Assembly: GCA_039090855.1 (NCBI GenBank)
Contig: CM077006.1
Coordinates: forward strand, 50,291,336-50,355,335
Length of the DNA: 64,000 nt
Direction: 5' to 3'
Source: Macrothele yani
Taxonomy: Eukaryota > Arthropoda > Arachnida > Araneae > Macrothelidae
The notes under the pieces are model-generated. The model was given only the letters and a program-made list of their open reading frames with translations, had not been told where the DNA came from and searched no databases. Made by a program: the position numbers and the translations under genes. Positions 27,401-40,300 of this stretch are shown here, in pieces (the stretch's first letter is position 1; each line of letters starts with the position of its first letter).

Positions 27401-30400
27401 AAAAGTTGTATCACAAATAGTTGAAAATGCAAGATGATTTCATTGTTATTGCCAATTTTACAAATATTTTAGTGATATTTTTCTAATCCCAAAAGTGGAT
27501 TAGAACAACACTGTATTCATGTTCTTTATTTCTTTTACTATTAATGCATACATTTTACTTGAAACTGGTTCAACTAACACCAGATCAACAAATATGGTAG
27601 CTAGCCAACATGTTTTTATGCTGTTCTGAGAAACAAGATTCTATGCAGTATGTATTGCTTCAAGCCATTATATTCCATTTCTTCTTAGATTTTAAAGTAA
27701 TGCCAGTTCTTAGATTTTAAAATTATTCATAACAGTAGAAAAGTCAAGAAACACTACTTAAGATAGCAGTTCTCAAGTTGAACAAGTTTCTAATGCTTGT
27801 GTGTGTTATTTTAAATTACTGGGTACTGAATACCCTTTCCACAAGAACATTTCTAACATGGACGCCTCATAGTCAGTAATTTTAATCTCAAAGCATGATA
27901 AACACTTAGGGGAACCAAAGGAGCATACCCCCAGAAATAATGGCATTTGAAATACTTTCATGCTTTTATGTAGCAGAAACTTTTTTAAACCCATAGTTGA
28001 AATATTTTCCCACTGTTAAGTGGCATATGATTTTTTTTTTTTTTTCACACAAATTGGCAAAAACACCAAGTGAGCATCATTGCTGTAAGCTCCAACACAG
28101 ACCTGTTTTTTGCAAATACGATGAAGCATCACTGAATTAGAGATACCTACCTAGTAACGCATTAGGCTATCTCTTGTCCTAATAACCTAATAACAACAGA
28201 CACACAATGAGGCATGGGCTCCATGAGCTCATGAAAATTTTTTGCAGGTATCGCCAGCAATGCCTCCCCTATAACGTCCATAATTCACTCAGGTTCGCAG
28301 CCAATGGAAGAAACGCCCAAACAGCCTGTTTGAGGTATCCGAAAGATGTTCCATTGGGTTTAAATCTGGGCTTTTAGGAGGCTCCTGAAACATTTCAAAT
28401 TCACAGCAATGCTCTTGTAGCCATGCAGTAATCAGGCGGGAACTATGTGATAGGTAATTATCTTGCTGGAATATACTTTTGCCACTGGGATGCATGCTGG
28501 ACATGAAGAGATGTAAATGGTCAACTAGGATGTCTACATATTTGGGGGCACTCAAAGTTGACTGTACATCTACCAAAGGTCCCAGCATTCTAGCTGAAGA
28601 CACCCCAGACCATAACTAAGCCACCACCAGCCTGTACTGTCCCAACTTGACATGAAGGGTCCATGGCATCATGAGGTTGATTTATGCCAGATCTGCACTC
28701 TTCGATCAGCTTGATGAAGTTGAAATCTTGATTCATCACTCCAGGCTATCTTATCTACCGCATTTCCCGGTGCTGTGGACACTATTTTTTTCCTGAAATG
28801 TCTCAAAAATTTACAGTGCATCCTGGAGACCAAAGGTTACATTTTTCATAGGCCTATGCTAACCCCAGAAGAAGGTTATCTATGCTAAAAGGTTTACTGG
28901 TAAACCTTATTAATAACAAGACTGCCTTTGTTATGAAAAACTATGGGAAGATGTTTTTTTCTTCGAGTCGCTTTTGCTGAGATGCATTTACAATGAACCA
29001 TGAGGTCTGTGCTATGAGACCAACACACACATATAGAGTTCTAGATCAAAAGAGCCATTCTGATGGGTTTTTGCCAAAATGTGTAAACAATCTTAGTTCG
29101 CGTGTTTGAAAAGCTTTTCTCACAGTCGTAGCTGAAAAACATTCCGTTTGAAGATGGTGACACTTCGGACAGTACTGATGAGCTTGATTATGACAATGAT
29201 GCCAGTGATATCGATAACACCAGTGAATTTTCTGGATGTGAGGATATGGATGACTGAAAAGCTTTTCCTTATATGTACACGTAAAATTTGTACTGCTTCT
29301 AACCTTTATGAAAATGCTGAGACCTTATTTTTATGTTTATTTTTTTTCCCCTCAAAATTTTGCATTTTAAAATTGGGGTGCATCCTTGACACCAGGAAAT
29401 ATGGTACTTCCAGTTTTATGTGGTCTAGAGTCAGTGTGCTTTTGCTCAGACAAGGTGTCCAGCCTTCTGTCGTGCTGTTAACAGTGGGACTCTTACGGGC
29501 CTGCATCTCCAGAACCCTAGACATTTAAACATACATTGCATTGTCCTTGCACCAACATGGCGACTTGATCCACTGTTCAAATCGAGTGTCAAGGCTGGTA
29601 CATTCACACCACGAGTTGTCAAGGCTGGTACAGCTCTGCAATCATTTGGGAGCATGCTCTTTTGCTAGAATTTTCACATTCCTGAAACACTTTTAGGGAC
29701 TGTAGTTAGCATGGGAAAACCCCAGTGAGTTGACAACTTCCGAGATGGCATGACCTATCTGGCAGGCACCCAAAATCTGTCCTCTGGCAAAAGCATCCAA
29801 ATCATGCATGTAATTGATCGCTATTAGGGAAGCTGCGGCTGATGGCTGCATTTAATCGCAGTTTGGGCCTAGCATGCATGATAATGCGGAAGTAGTAACC
29901 AAGCATATGCAGAACTTCTGTTATCTCTCATTCAATGACACTTCAGTGCATGTTGAGTGTATAATTTTTCAGATTTTTTTATATGAAATAAACATTCTCA
30001 CTTCTCCAAAGTGTGCTATTTCAGTATCATTACAGATTTAGGTAATTTAAGAAATGTCACTGAATAATTCACATTCAATGTAAAATTTATTTAACCTCTA
30101 AACATCAATAACACAGGAGGCGGTGGGCAGGCAAATGTTGCTCTGAATTTAATAAACATGCAAATATATTTTTAACTTCTCCACAATAATTTAATTTGGA
30201 TGTAAAAACCAAAAACAAAGATATGAGATATTTACATCCCAAAAAATTAAATATAGGAGGAGGAGAAGTCATTCTCTATATCAGTGCTTCTTAGTGTCTA
30301 ATGTGGGAGCAGAGATTGAAGGAGCACTGAAGAATTTCACACAATGAGCTGGTGGGCCAGCAAATCTATCAGAGTGTACCAGGAACTGTTGTAAGGTTGC

Positions 30401-31290
30401 ACATAAATTTCTGAAATCCAATTTTGATTCCTGACCACTCAGACAGCAGATGAACCAAACCACAAGTTTGAGGAGCACTGTTCTAGACCAAGTGTGACCA
30501 ACCTCCTGCTATGGGGGTAACACAAAATAAAGCCAAGTAATTTTAAGAACAGGAAATAAAAAGCATTATTAGGTTTTCCTCTCTTACAATAAGAATGCTT
30601 AAGTATTAGCAACAAACAATTAAGGTTTCAAGATAAATAAATATAAACAACCCATGGGAGGGCTGGTTTTAGAAGTACTGAAAATGGAGATTAAATAATG
30701 GAGAAGTTTAAATTAAATGATCCCAGAAGTTATTCAGTTTGTATTCTACTAAAGCATTTTCAGACTTAAAGCTTTATTATGAATATAATGTAAAGTGGCT
30801 AGAAACAAAAACAAAAAAACCTATAGAAGTTAATTTGCCAAATTTTCTTTTCCATCATGAGTTTTAGGTGCAAATTTCTGGGTTTAATCCTACCTTGTAA
30901 GGATGAGATGCATCTTGAAAATGGCTTACAATGTACTTCAAAACCAAAAAGCAGTACAGTCTCTCACTGAGATAATAATTCCACATCTACAAAAGAAACA
31001 AATGGTTAGCATTGATTCAAATAACATGTTTCTTCACTTCAATTGCTGGGAATACTACTAAAACATCAAACACACACACACACACACACACAGAGCATGA
31101 ATCATTTGGGGGAAAAGTAAAAATGCTTTTCAAGCTGTCATAATAAAGTACTAGAAACAATGTGAAATCTAAAGAAATTTAGCAGGAATGGGAAAATTTT
31201 GTTTGGTGCACTCGAATTTAGCAGGAAGGTGGACAGTAATCTACGGTATATAATGATATAGAGTATAAGCAACCCCTCCCCCCCCACGCG

Positions 31291-31341
<51 letters not shown>

Positions 31342-34300
31342 ATGTATCTTCAGTTCAACAGCTAAAAAAAATTGGTTTAAAAAAAATGAAACAGAGACCT
31401 GCACCTAAGTTAACCTCGAATTTCGGAGATTTTGCAAGACATGAAATTCATTGAAATAAAATTATATGTAAATTTCTAAAACGATCTTTAAAAACCCTTC
31501 AAACTGTGACACCATTGGAGTTTCAAAATTGTTTCTGCAAGTCCATTTTGTTAAAGTTGTGTGATCAATATACATACTGTCATTGGCAAAGTCATTCTGG
31601 CTATTTTCTTCCTCTGAATCATCTTCTGTAACATCTATGGCATTACTTATGCAGAATTTTCGAAAATATCATGACTGCACTTCCAGAATGACAACATGGG
31701 CAGTCGTAAAAAAAAATGGCCCCGCTTGCTATAAAAACACAGAAGATTACAGATCCATTTGTTGAGCCCCTCCCCAAAGGTGGGGTGACATGCTCAATGT
31801 CCTGCCAAGTAAGTAAGGATGGGTTTACTTCCTTTTGGGGAGATAGAAATTTCTTGGTCTTATTTTGACATGGGGTTAGTCACTTCTTGAAATTGTAGAC
31901 TGGATTCAAAAATGTTTCATTAATTACATTTCTAACTGACTCGCATATAAGCTGACCCTGCACCTTAAAAAAAAAAAATTTCCAAAAACTTTTGGCTAAT
32001 ATGTGAATCAGTATATTAAATTACCTAACAGATGAAGTTATCAAACATACTAACTATACATGTGGTGGAAATTAATGTAGCAGGTGAACTTTACAAAAAC
32101 ACACACACACTTGTGCACCTTCAGTTTTAAGTTTTTATTATAGTGTGTGATTACAGGATATAAAATGGTAATATAACAGAAATTAGAGGGAAAAAAATTA
32201 AAATGAATACCTTCCACTACACAAATCTACCCCTTCAGTATGTGATAAGTGTTGTAGACTATTAGAGCTATTTAATCCTTTTACTTTGCAGTGAATCATA
32301 AACAAAAGAAGCCAACATTCACCTTACATGTTCTTAAAATTGCCCACATATTCAACTTAAATCTTGGCCCTCAGTCTCCGGCAGCTGGAATGTACCTGGC
32401 CAAGGCAGCGGCCAGTGCGACATGAAGGCAGAGGGTGCTAAGAATCCCCGGAGGACCGGACTAGGCTGCCATTTGATGCTGACCTTGGCTACCTATAACG
32501 GACGCTCCCTATCTTCTGATTCAAGGCTTCTTGAATTGGAAGAGGAACTACAAAGGATCAAGTGGGACATCGTCGGGCTAAGTGAGGTAAGGAGAAAAGG
32601 AGAAGATCTCATTGAACTGAAAAGTGGACATCTCTTCTATTATCGTGGGACAGATACTGGCAGAACTAGTGGTGTTGGATTTATAATAAACAAGAAACTG
32701 AAGGATAAAGTGGTAGAAGTTGAAAGTTCCTCTGACAGAGCTGCACGACTCGTTATCCAACTATCGAGTAGATACCAGGCTCAGATTATTCAAACTTATG
32801 CACCCACCACAAGTCATCCTGAAGAAGAAATTGAAGAATTTTATGAGGAAATTCGTCATCTAAATAATAAAGGTAAGCAGCACTTGAAGATAATTATGGG
32901 AGATTTCAATGCAAAAATAGGGCAACGGCAACAGAATGAAACTTCAGTAGGTAAATTCGGTCACGGCAACAGAAACCAGCGTGGAAATACTCTCGTTGAG
33001 TTTGCAGAGGCAGAAGGATTTTTCATCTTGAACTCCTTTTTCAAGAAAAAGCCACACAGGAAATGGACATGGAGACATCCAATTGGGACGACAAGTGAAA
33101 TTGATTTTATTATGTGTAACAAAAAATTCGTCATCGAAGACTGCAGTGTGCTGAACAAGTTCAACACAGGTAGTGACCATAGATTGGTGAGATGTAAGAT
33201 GCACCTCAACACTAAACTGGAACGTGGCAAGCTCATAAGACAAACAAAATGTATTGACATAACCAACCTTAAAAAACACCATAATACTTTCAAGTTGGAA
33301 CTGAAGAACAGATTCTCTGATTTAGAAGGCCTAACATCGGAAGAAGTGGATATTTCGGAAGTTAACAGAAAAGTAACCAAAGCTCTAATGGAAACAGCAA
33401 CAAAATTAGCTGGGTCTAAGAACAAGTTGCATGTGAACAAATTATCAGGAAAAACCAAAATGTTGATGCAAAAAAGAAGAGAGATGAGGACAACTAAAGA
33501 AGATGTGACTTCCAAAGTGGAATATATAGAGCTATGCAAGACAACACGAAAAAGTATCACTGAAGATGTAAGGAAATTCAACTGTGAGCTAGTGAGGAAA
33601 GCAATTGAAAACAACCAAAGCCTTAAGATAGCAAAGGGACATCTCAGTAAGGGAAGAAAACAGATTATGGCTCTGAAAAAAGAAGATGGTTCTATAACAA
33701 GAAATAGAGGCGAAATTTTGACAAGAGTGAAAGATTTCTACTCCAAATTATATGAAAGGGATGATACATGTACTCCAGACATCATGAAAGGTACCAGAGT
33801 TCTTCCAGTCCTCCCAGCAGAAGTTGCTCATGCAATCAAGAACATGAAGCGGGGAAAGCTCCAGGAGAAGATGGAATTACTATAGACATCATACAAGAAG
33901 CAAGTGGAGAAATTGAAACAGTACTCGCCCAAATTTTCACTCGATGCCTTAATGAAGGGAAGATTCCTGAGGATTGGAACAACGCTACAATGATCCTGCT
34001 ACATAAAAAAGGTGACATTGAGGATCTCAGGAACTACAGACCTATCAGCCTCCTATCAGTGGTTTATAAAATCTTCACTAAAAGTTCTTTCACACCGCTT
34101 GAAGGTAACACTGGACATGGCTCAACCGAGAGAACAAGCTGGATTCAGGAGTGGCTACAGCACAATAGATCATATCCACGTACTGAGAGAACTAATTGAA
34201 AGAGCGAGGGAATATGAACTTCCATTGTGCATGGCTTTTATCGATTATGAAAAAGCCTTTGATTCGGTGAAACCATCAGCAGTTACCACGGCTCTGAAAT

Positions 34301-37300
34301 CCTGCGGTATTGAAGATGCATACATTAATATTATTAATAACATCTATGAAAATGCAAGTGCAAAGATTCGGCTGTTTGAAAATACAACACACATAAAAAT
34401 TGGAAAGGGAGTGAGACAAGGTGACACCATATCTCCGAAGCTCTTTAATGCCACATTGGAAAATGTCTTTCAATCACTGAACTGGGAAAACAAAGGGATA
34501 AAGATTAATGGAGATTATCTAACCCACCTTCGTTTTGCTGATGACGTAGTCATTTTTGCAACTACCCCATCAGAGCTGCAGAGTATGATCCAGGAACTTG
34601 CTGACAAGAGTAAAGAAGTGGGATTAAAAATGAACTTTCAGAAGACAAAAGTGATGTTCAATGCTTTTACAAGAAATGAAGATTTATCGATTGATGGAGA
34701 AAAACTGGAGATAACTGATACATATGTTTATCTTGGACAGCAGATATCATGTGAGGGTCACATTGATGAAGAAATTAATCGACGTACAAAACTTGCCTGG
34801 AGAGCTTTTGGAAGAAACAGCATAATTTTCAAGAGTAATATGCCATTATGTCTTAAAAGAAAAGTGTTTGATCAATGCATCCTTCCAGTGCTTACGTATG
34901 GTGCAGAGACGTGGACCTTAACTAAAAGAGACATACAAAGGCTGCAGACAACTCAAAGAAGCATGGAGAGGTGCATGCTTGGTATAACCAGGAGAGATAA
35001 GAAGAGGAACTCGTGGATCCGAAAAATAGCGAGAGTGGAAGACATCATGATCAGAGTTAAATCCCTGAAATGGCAATGGGCTGGACATACTGCCAGAAGG
35101 ACAGACCATAGATGGACAGCCGAAATTTTAGATTGGATTCCAAGGGACAGGAAAAGACCCAGAAAAAGACCACATGGGAGATGGGTGGATGAAATTCGTA
35201 AATATGCGGGAGTGACATGGAGGAGACTGGCACAAGACAGACCGTTGTGGAGGAAACTTGGGGAGACCTTCGTCCAGCAGTGGATTGATAATGGTTGACA
35301 ATGATGATGATGATGATGATTCAGAAGCATCTCCAAATTTTAGCATGGTTTCAAAGAGAAATGCTTTAGTATTACATTCTTTATCCAATCACATAAATGA
35401 ATTGTTGTAACTATGTAACATGTGTGTGGCACATTACTATTTGAAATAGAAAAGCCACAATAAAATGCCACTTGTGCTACTAGTTTCCCAAAAAACTTGG
35501 AGTGACATCTGTGTGTGCAGATTACTGTATGCTGATGACACTGTCTTGTTGGCAAAGAGCAAAAGTGAATTGCAGAGTATATTGTCTCGGATGTACGAAG
35601 TTTGCATGAAATTCAAACTGAGTATAAATAAGGGAAAAACCAAAGTTATGGCTTTTGAGAGAGGAACTGGTAGTACTGATTGTAATATATGTCTAAATGT
35701 TTGTGTATATATATATATATGTTTATATATATATATACACAAACATTTAGAAAACATTTAATATATGTTTGTGTATTTAGGAAGCATGTTTGACAGAGAG
35801 AACAAATTGAATGGTGAAATTAGTAGACGAGTGAATTCTTCATTGCAAGTCATGGCTGCTTTGGGAGGGTTTCACAGGAATGATGGGTTCTCAAGAGAGT
35901 CCCGCATAGCTGTATATGAAAGTGTAATTGTTCCTACTCTAATGTATAGCAGTGAAACTTGGGTACTACAGAAGAAACATAGAAATTGTTTGTGCGCTGG
36001 AGAAATGTGTTACTTATGTGGGGTTTGTGGCAAGACACGTTCTGATTGTGTAAGGAATGAAGATGTGTCGCAGTTGTGTGAAGCAAAAATGTTGTTACCA
36101 AGGTGGAGACTAATATGCTTCGGTGGTTTGGCCATGTTGAAAGAATGAGTGATGAGATGCTTACTAAGAGAATCTTTTAGCCCAAGTGGCAGCAAGGAAA
36201 GGTAGAGGAAGGCCAAGGAAGTCGTGGGAGGATCAAATTCAGGAGTGTCTGCATGAGAAAAAGATTATGAGTATGAAGTATGAAAGATCTTGTGTACCTC
36301 GTGTGATGGATGTCAGTGAATCCCGAGTTGTATGTCAAGATCGCTGTAAATGGAGAAGTTTGATACAGCAACAGTAAGTAAAAAATATCTGGTAGTTTGT
36401 ATTTCTTTGTGGAGCTAACCTCTGAACATCAGAGAACAGCTTAGTGATATGTATGTATGTATGTATCAAGTACTTTTGATTTCCTACAGCACTTGAAAAT
36501 AAGTTAAAACGTGCTGTACTTAACACTACTACAGATTGAAACACATGAATAATATGCAGTAATTATGCAAGTAGACATGCCTCGTAAACTTGAAAATTAG
36601 GGCATCCTGGAACAGGAATCAAACCTAAACCTCAATGTTTTGATGTTTTTGCTAATAAGCCGATGAATTCGTGATTTTGCTGCCGCGGTGGCACAGTGGT
36701 CTAAGCGATGGCCTCTGATCATTCGTCCGAACGGGGTCCGGGTTCGAATCCCGGTGAGGCATGCATGTTGTGTTTGTCTTACGGCACTGGCTCTCTCCCT
36801 TCCTTGGACCCAGTGACCCTAAATTAGGGACGGGCGACTGCTTATAGCCCATTGAGTTGCTCATGGTAATCGTTAAACCTCCAATCAAAAAAAAAAAAAA
36901 AAAAAAAAATTCGTGATTTTCTATCTGTAGCAGTAAATGGGCACATATCAGTGGGTAAAATCTCTGCCCAATAAAATTGTGATTACTCACCAAATCAAAT
37001 CGAGTAACTAATAATATCTGTTAAAACGCTCAATGTATCGGAAGAACCTTGATGTTTTTGGGGGTTTTTTTATGTATCGGTTCGTGTAGCATCGAGGGAA
37101 AGAACTCCATTACGTCAATAAAACGTCGACCAAAACAGCCAGTTCACGACATAAAAATATGGTATTCCGTTCCTCTTTACAAGAATGCAACAAAAAGAAA
37201 TTCATTTACTTTACGCAGAAAATATTCTTTACCAGTTTCAAAAATAGGTAATGAAACCTCGATGTTTTTTCGATGTATCGGCTTCTGAAACATCGAGGTT

Positions 37301-40300
37301 TAAGCCCTTTTAGGGCTACATGTAATGTGTGTGTATATGCCAGAAGTGCTAAACCATTTTCTTAGAAATTGTAAGCTTCAAGGAAAAAAGCTGTACTTTT
37401 CATAAATTTTGATATTTTGGGCCAAAATTTTTCCCTGAACTTTATAAGATTTTTCTTAACATTTCTATAAATGTAATATATACATCATTTATATATTTAA
37501 ATGAGGAAATATAATGGTAACTCCCTTAATTTTGAATATACTCTTACAGATTGATGTTATTCTAAAGTGATTCAAAACCATCACTATCACTAGGCAAACT
37601 TTCAGTACAACTAATCATTTCAAGATTTTCTTACAGGCTGATGTTATTCTAAGGTGATTCAAAATGCACGTCTGCAAATACTGAGGAACAAGCTGTCATA
37701 ACACACGAATTTGGAAAAAAATGTGGGGATTCGTAATTCGCTAAGATCTGTCATTGTGTTGGTTTGTTTGGGGAAAAAGAAATGAATAATGTTAAGAGTT
37801 TCTAGAAAGAAAACACATTTCGTTCTCCTGCGCGGCAAATTCCGCAAGAAAAATAACCACGAGTTGTGAGTTATTAGTGCTTTGAAAGGGGCTCAAAAAA
37901 CGTTATGTCCGACAGTGTAACGTTTGACCACCCACAATCCCAAGTGAACAGCCCTGTCTCAACTGCAGTAGGAAAAGTTTTGGCTAAAATTAGCTTTCCT
38001 CCCATCACCGTCACGTGGCAAAAGTGCTTGGAATAACTTCAGGGAATGCAAATTTAACAATATGATTCTTACACACCATATATTCTCATGATTTTTTCAA
38101 TGATATTGCTGTTTGGTGGTATGATTCATGGAGATTTCATTTCAAAACCATATAATTAATAAATGATATGATCATTCATGACGATACCTGCTATCTGATT
38201 CGGGAACTACTCGGGTCAAAATCGAGAGCTGATCTTTCAGCCCACCACGCTTTTAGCACAACAAGCGCAGGCGGATGAATCGATTGCCGTCGCACAAAAG
38301 AGCTCTGCAACATTGAGGTTTAAACGTCGATTATCAGTGGCAAAACTAAGATGTTTGAAAACATCAAGGTTTATTGCCATTCCTTAGTTAGGACTGATTT
38401 CACTTTCTTTTACCTTTATTTCTGAGTTGCTGTACTTTTGTAAATTGGCACTAAAAATAACAAATGGCCAAGCTGGCGACCACTAAAATAAATTTAATCA
38501 CCAAAGTTGCCAGTTAATCGCCATCTGGCGAGTGCTAATTTGCATCTATATCTCATCGCATATAACAATAGAATCTAAAAACTTAACTTCTCTTTTTTCC
38601 TATTGCTGTAAAAGCTGAGTAACAGTGACTAAATGTCTGTTTCTTGGGCTTCAGTGATAGAAGTTGTGAGACCCACCTGGTGTTCATTTTATTGAATTTC
38701 AGCACATTGAGCAGAATTCTTTCAACACTCTTTACACTAATTCAAGTCTCCTATGAGAATTCAAGAATTTTTTTCAAGGATAATTTCCTTAATACTGTCA
38801 AAATTTTTGGGAGCGACAATACTTCTTGGTCTCTGAGCATGAGATTTGTTTTCAAAGTGCTCTCGTCCTCCTCTAAGTGATTTGACCCAACTGTACACCA
38901 GTGGCATAACAAAAGTTTCTGGTGCCCAGGGGCAAGATATGTAATTTGGGTGCCTAGAATAATAATAACACGATTGAGAAAGCAGTTTCAGGGAGTGACT
39001 TGAGTATACACTGAAGAGCAATTGAATTAGAGATAACTGCCTAGTAACGTGTAGCACCACCTTTCACACTGAAGACGGCGGCGATTCGTCTCAGCATGGA
39101 CTCCACAAGACACCGGAAGCGTTGGGAAGCCATACGGATCCACAACCCCTGAACAAGCTCCCACAGTTCACAAAGATTTGATAGAGGGGGGTCAGAGCCT
39201 TAAACATCTCTCTCGATGGCATCCCAGATGTGGTCCATGGGACTGAGGTCAGGTGACCTAGCTGGCCAAGGAAGCGAGGTCACGTCGGTGGAGTGTTCAT
39301 CCAAGCATTTGGATACAATTCAGGAGCGATGGCACGGTGCATTGTCTTGTTGCAGGATGAGGTCCCCAGTAGGATGTTGAAGACGCACAAACGGGAGCAA
39401 ATGGTTGTCCAGGATATCCCAGTAACGTTGACTTGTGAGGGACGATGTCACACGTACCAGAGGTCCCATTTCAGTCTGCGTAAACAGTCCCCAGACGAAA
39501 ATGTCACCCCTACCAGCTTGAAGAGTACCCTTCTGGCAAGAAGGATCCATCGTTTCATGTGGTTTGCACCGTATACTCGCATCCTGCCATCCGCATGTAC
39601 CAACGTGAATCTCGACTCATCAGTCCAGGCAACATTTTTCCACATGTCTAGGGTCCAGTGGCGATGTTCTCATACCCATGCTAATCTTTGAACCCTGTGA
39701 TGTGCAGTCAGCAGTGGTACCCTCGTGGGACGATGGCTTCTGTACCCCATAGCGAGGAGATGGTTCTGGATGGTGTGGCTGCTTACCCCTTTTTGTGCAG
39801 TGTTAAATTGCCAAGTGATTTCTTGCACTGTGGCCCATCTATCCGCTGTAACAATGCGAGCTAGCCGACGTAGACCCCGCTCATCCACACGCTGTTGTCC
39901 ACAGCAGTTGGCCCTTGTAGGGATGGTTTTACCGGATTCGATGTATTCACGGTGCACCCGTGACACAGTGGCACGTGAAAATCCATCCCAGTGCCTGCAC
40001 GACTTCCGAGATGGGGTGACCCATTTGTCGGGCCCCGACAATTTGCCCATGATCAAATACGCTTAGATCCTTCATCTTACCCATACTGCGTCCGACTCTT
40101 ACCGATTCTCGTCGCATCACTCCTTATATTGTCGGATCGCTGCATACATCATGTCGTTTCTGTCTACAGGGCCGCCCACAGCGCCACATTTGCATAACGC
40201 CAGCTGTCTCTAATTCAATTGCTCTTCAGTGTAGATAAGCACCTACCCCTGTGGCATAGTAGGAATGGGTCCAGACCCCATCCTGCCTTCAAGAGTTCCT

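Larger units (their letters stand above)
28119..29948 (-). mobile_element. Tc1-like element (36-residue spacing type), split by insertion
   Basis: Left end CGATGAAGCATCACTGAATT and right end, complemented, CACTGAAGTGTCATTGAATG resemble each other and the ends of the element at 39009-40231 (CACTGAAGAGCAATTGAATT). The element is 1.83 kb because a 647-bp pogo-like element sits at 28758-29404. The 5' part, about 29405-29790, keeps the block GACAACTTCCGAGATGGCAT shared with the 39-kb element. Confidence 0.8.

Noticed and set aside
31138..31404. Open frame with a Cys-Val repeat
   Set aside because: It is the translation of a CA microsatellite.
32422..35298. Host gene resembling craniofacial development protein 2
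   Set aside because: The endonuclease-RT domain order, GAT tail and a second copy with TSD show it is an RTE retrotransposon.
36420..36470. ATGT tetranucleotide run as an independent microsatellite
   Set aside because: It follows directly on the C-terminal coding and 3' region of the non-LTR fragment and is better read as its 3' tail.
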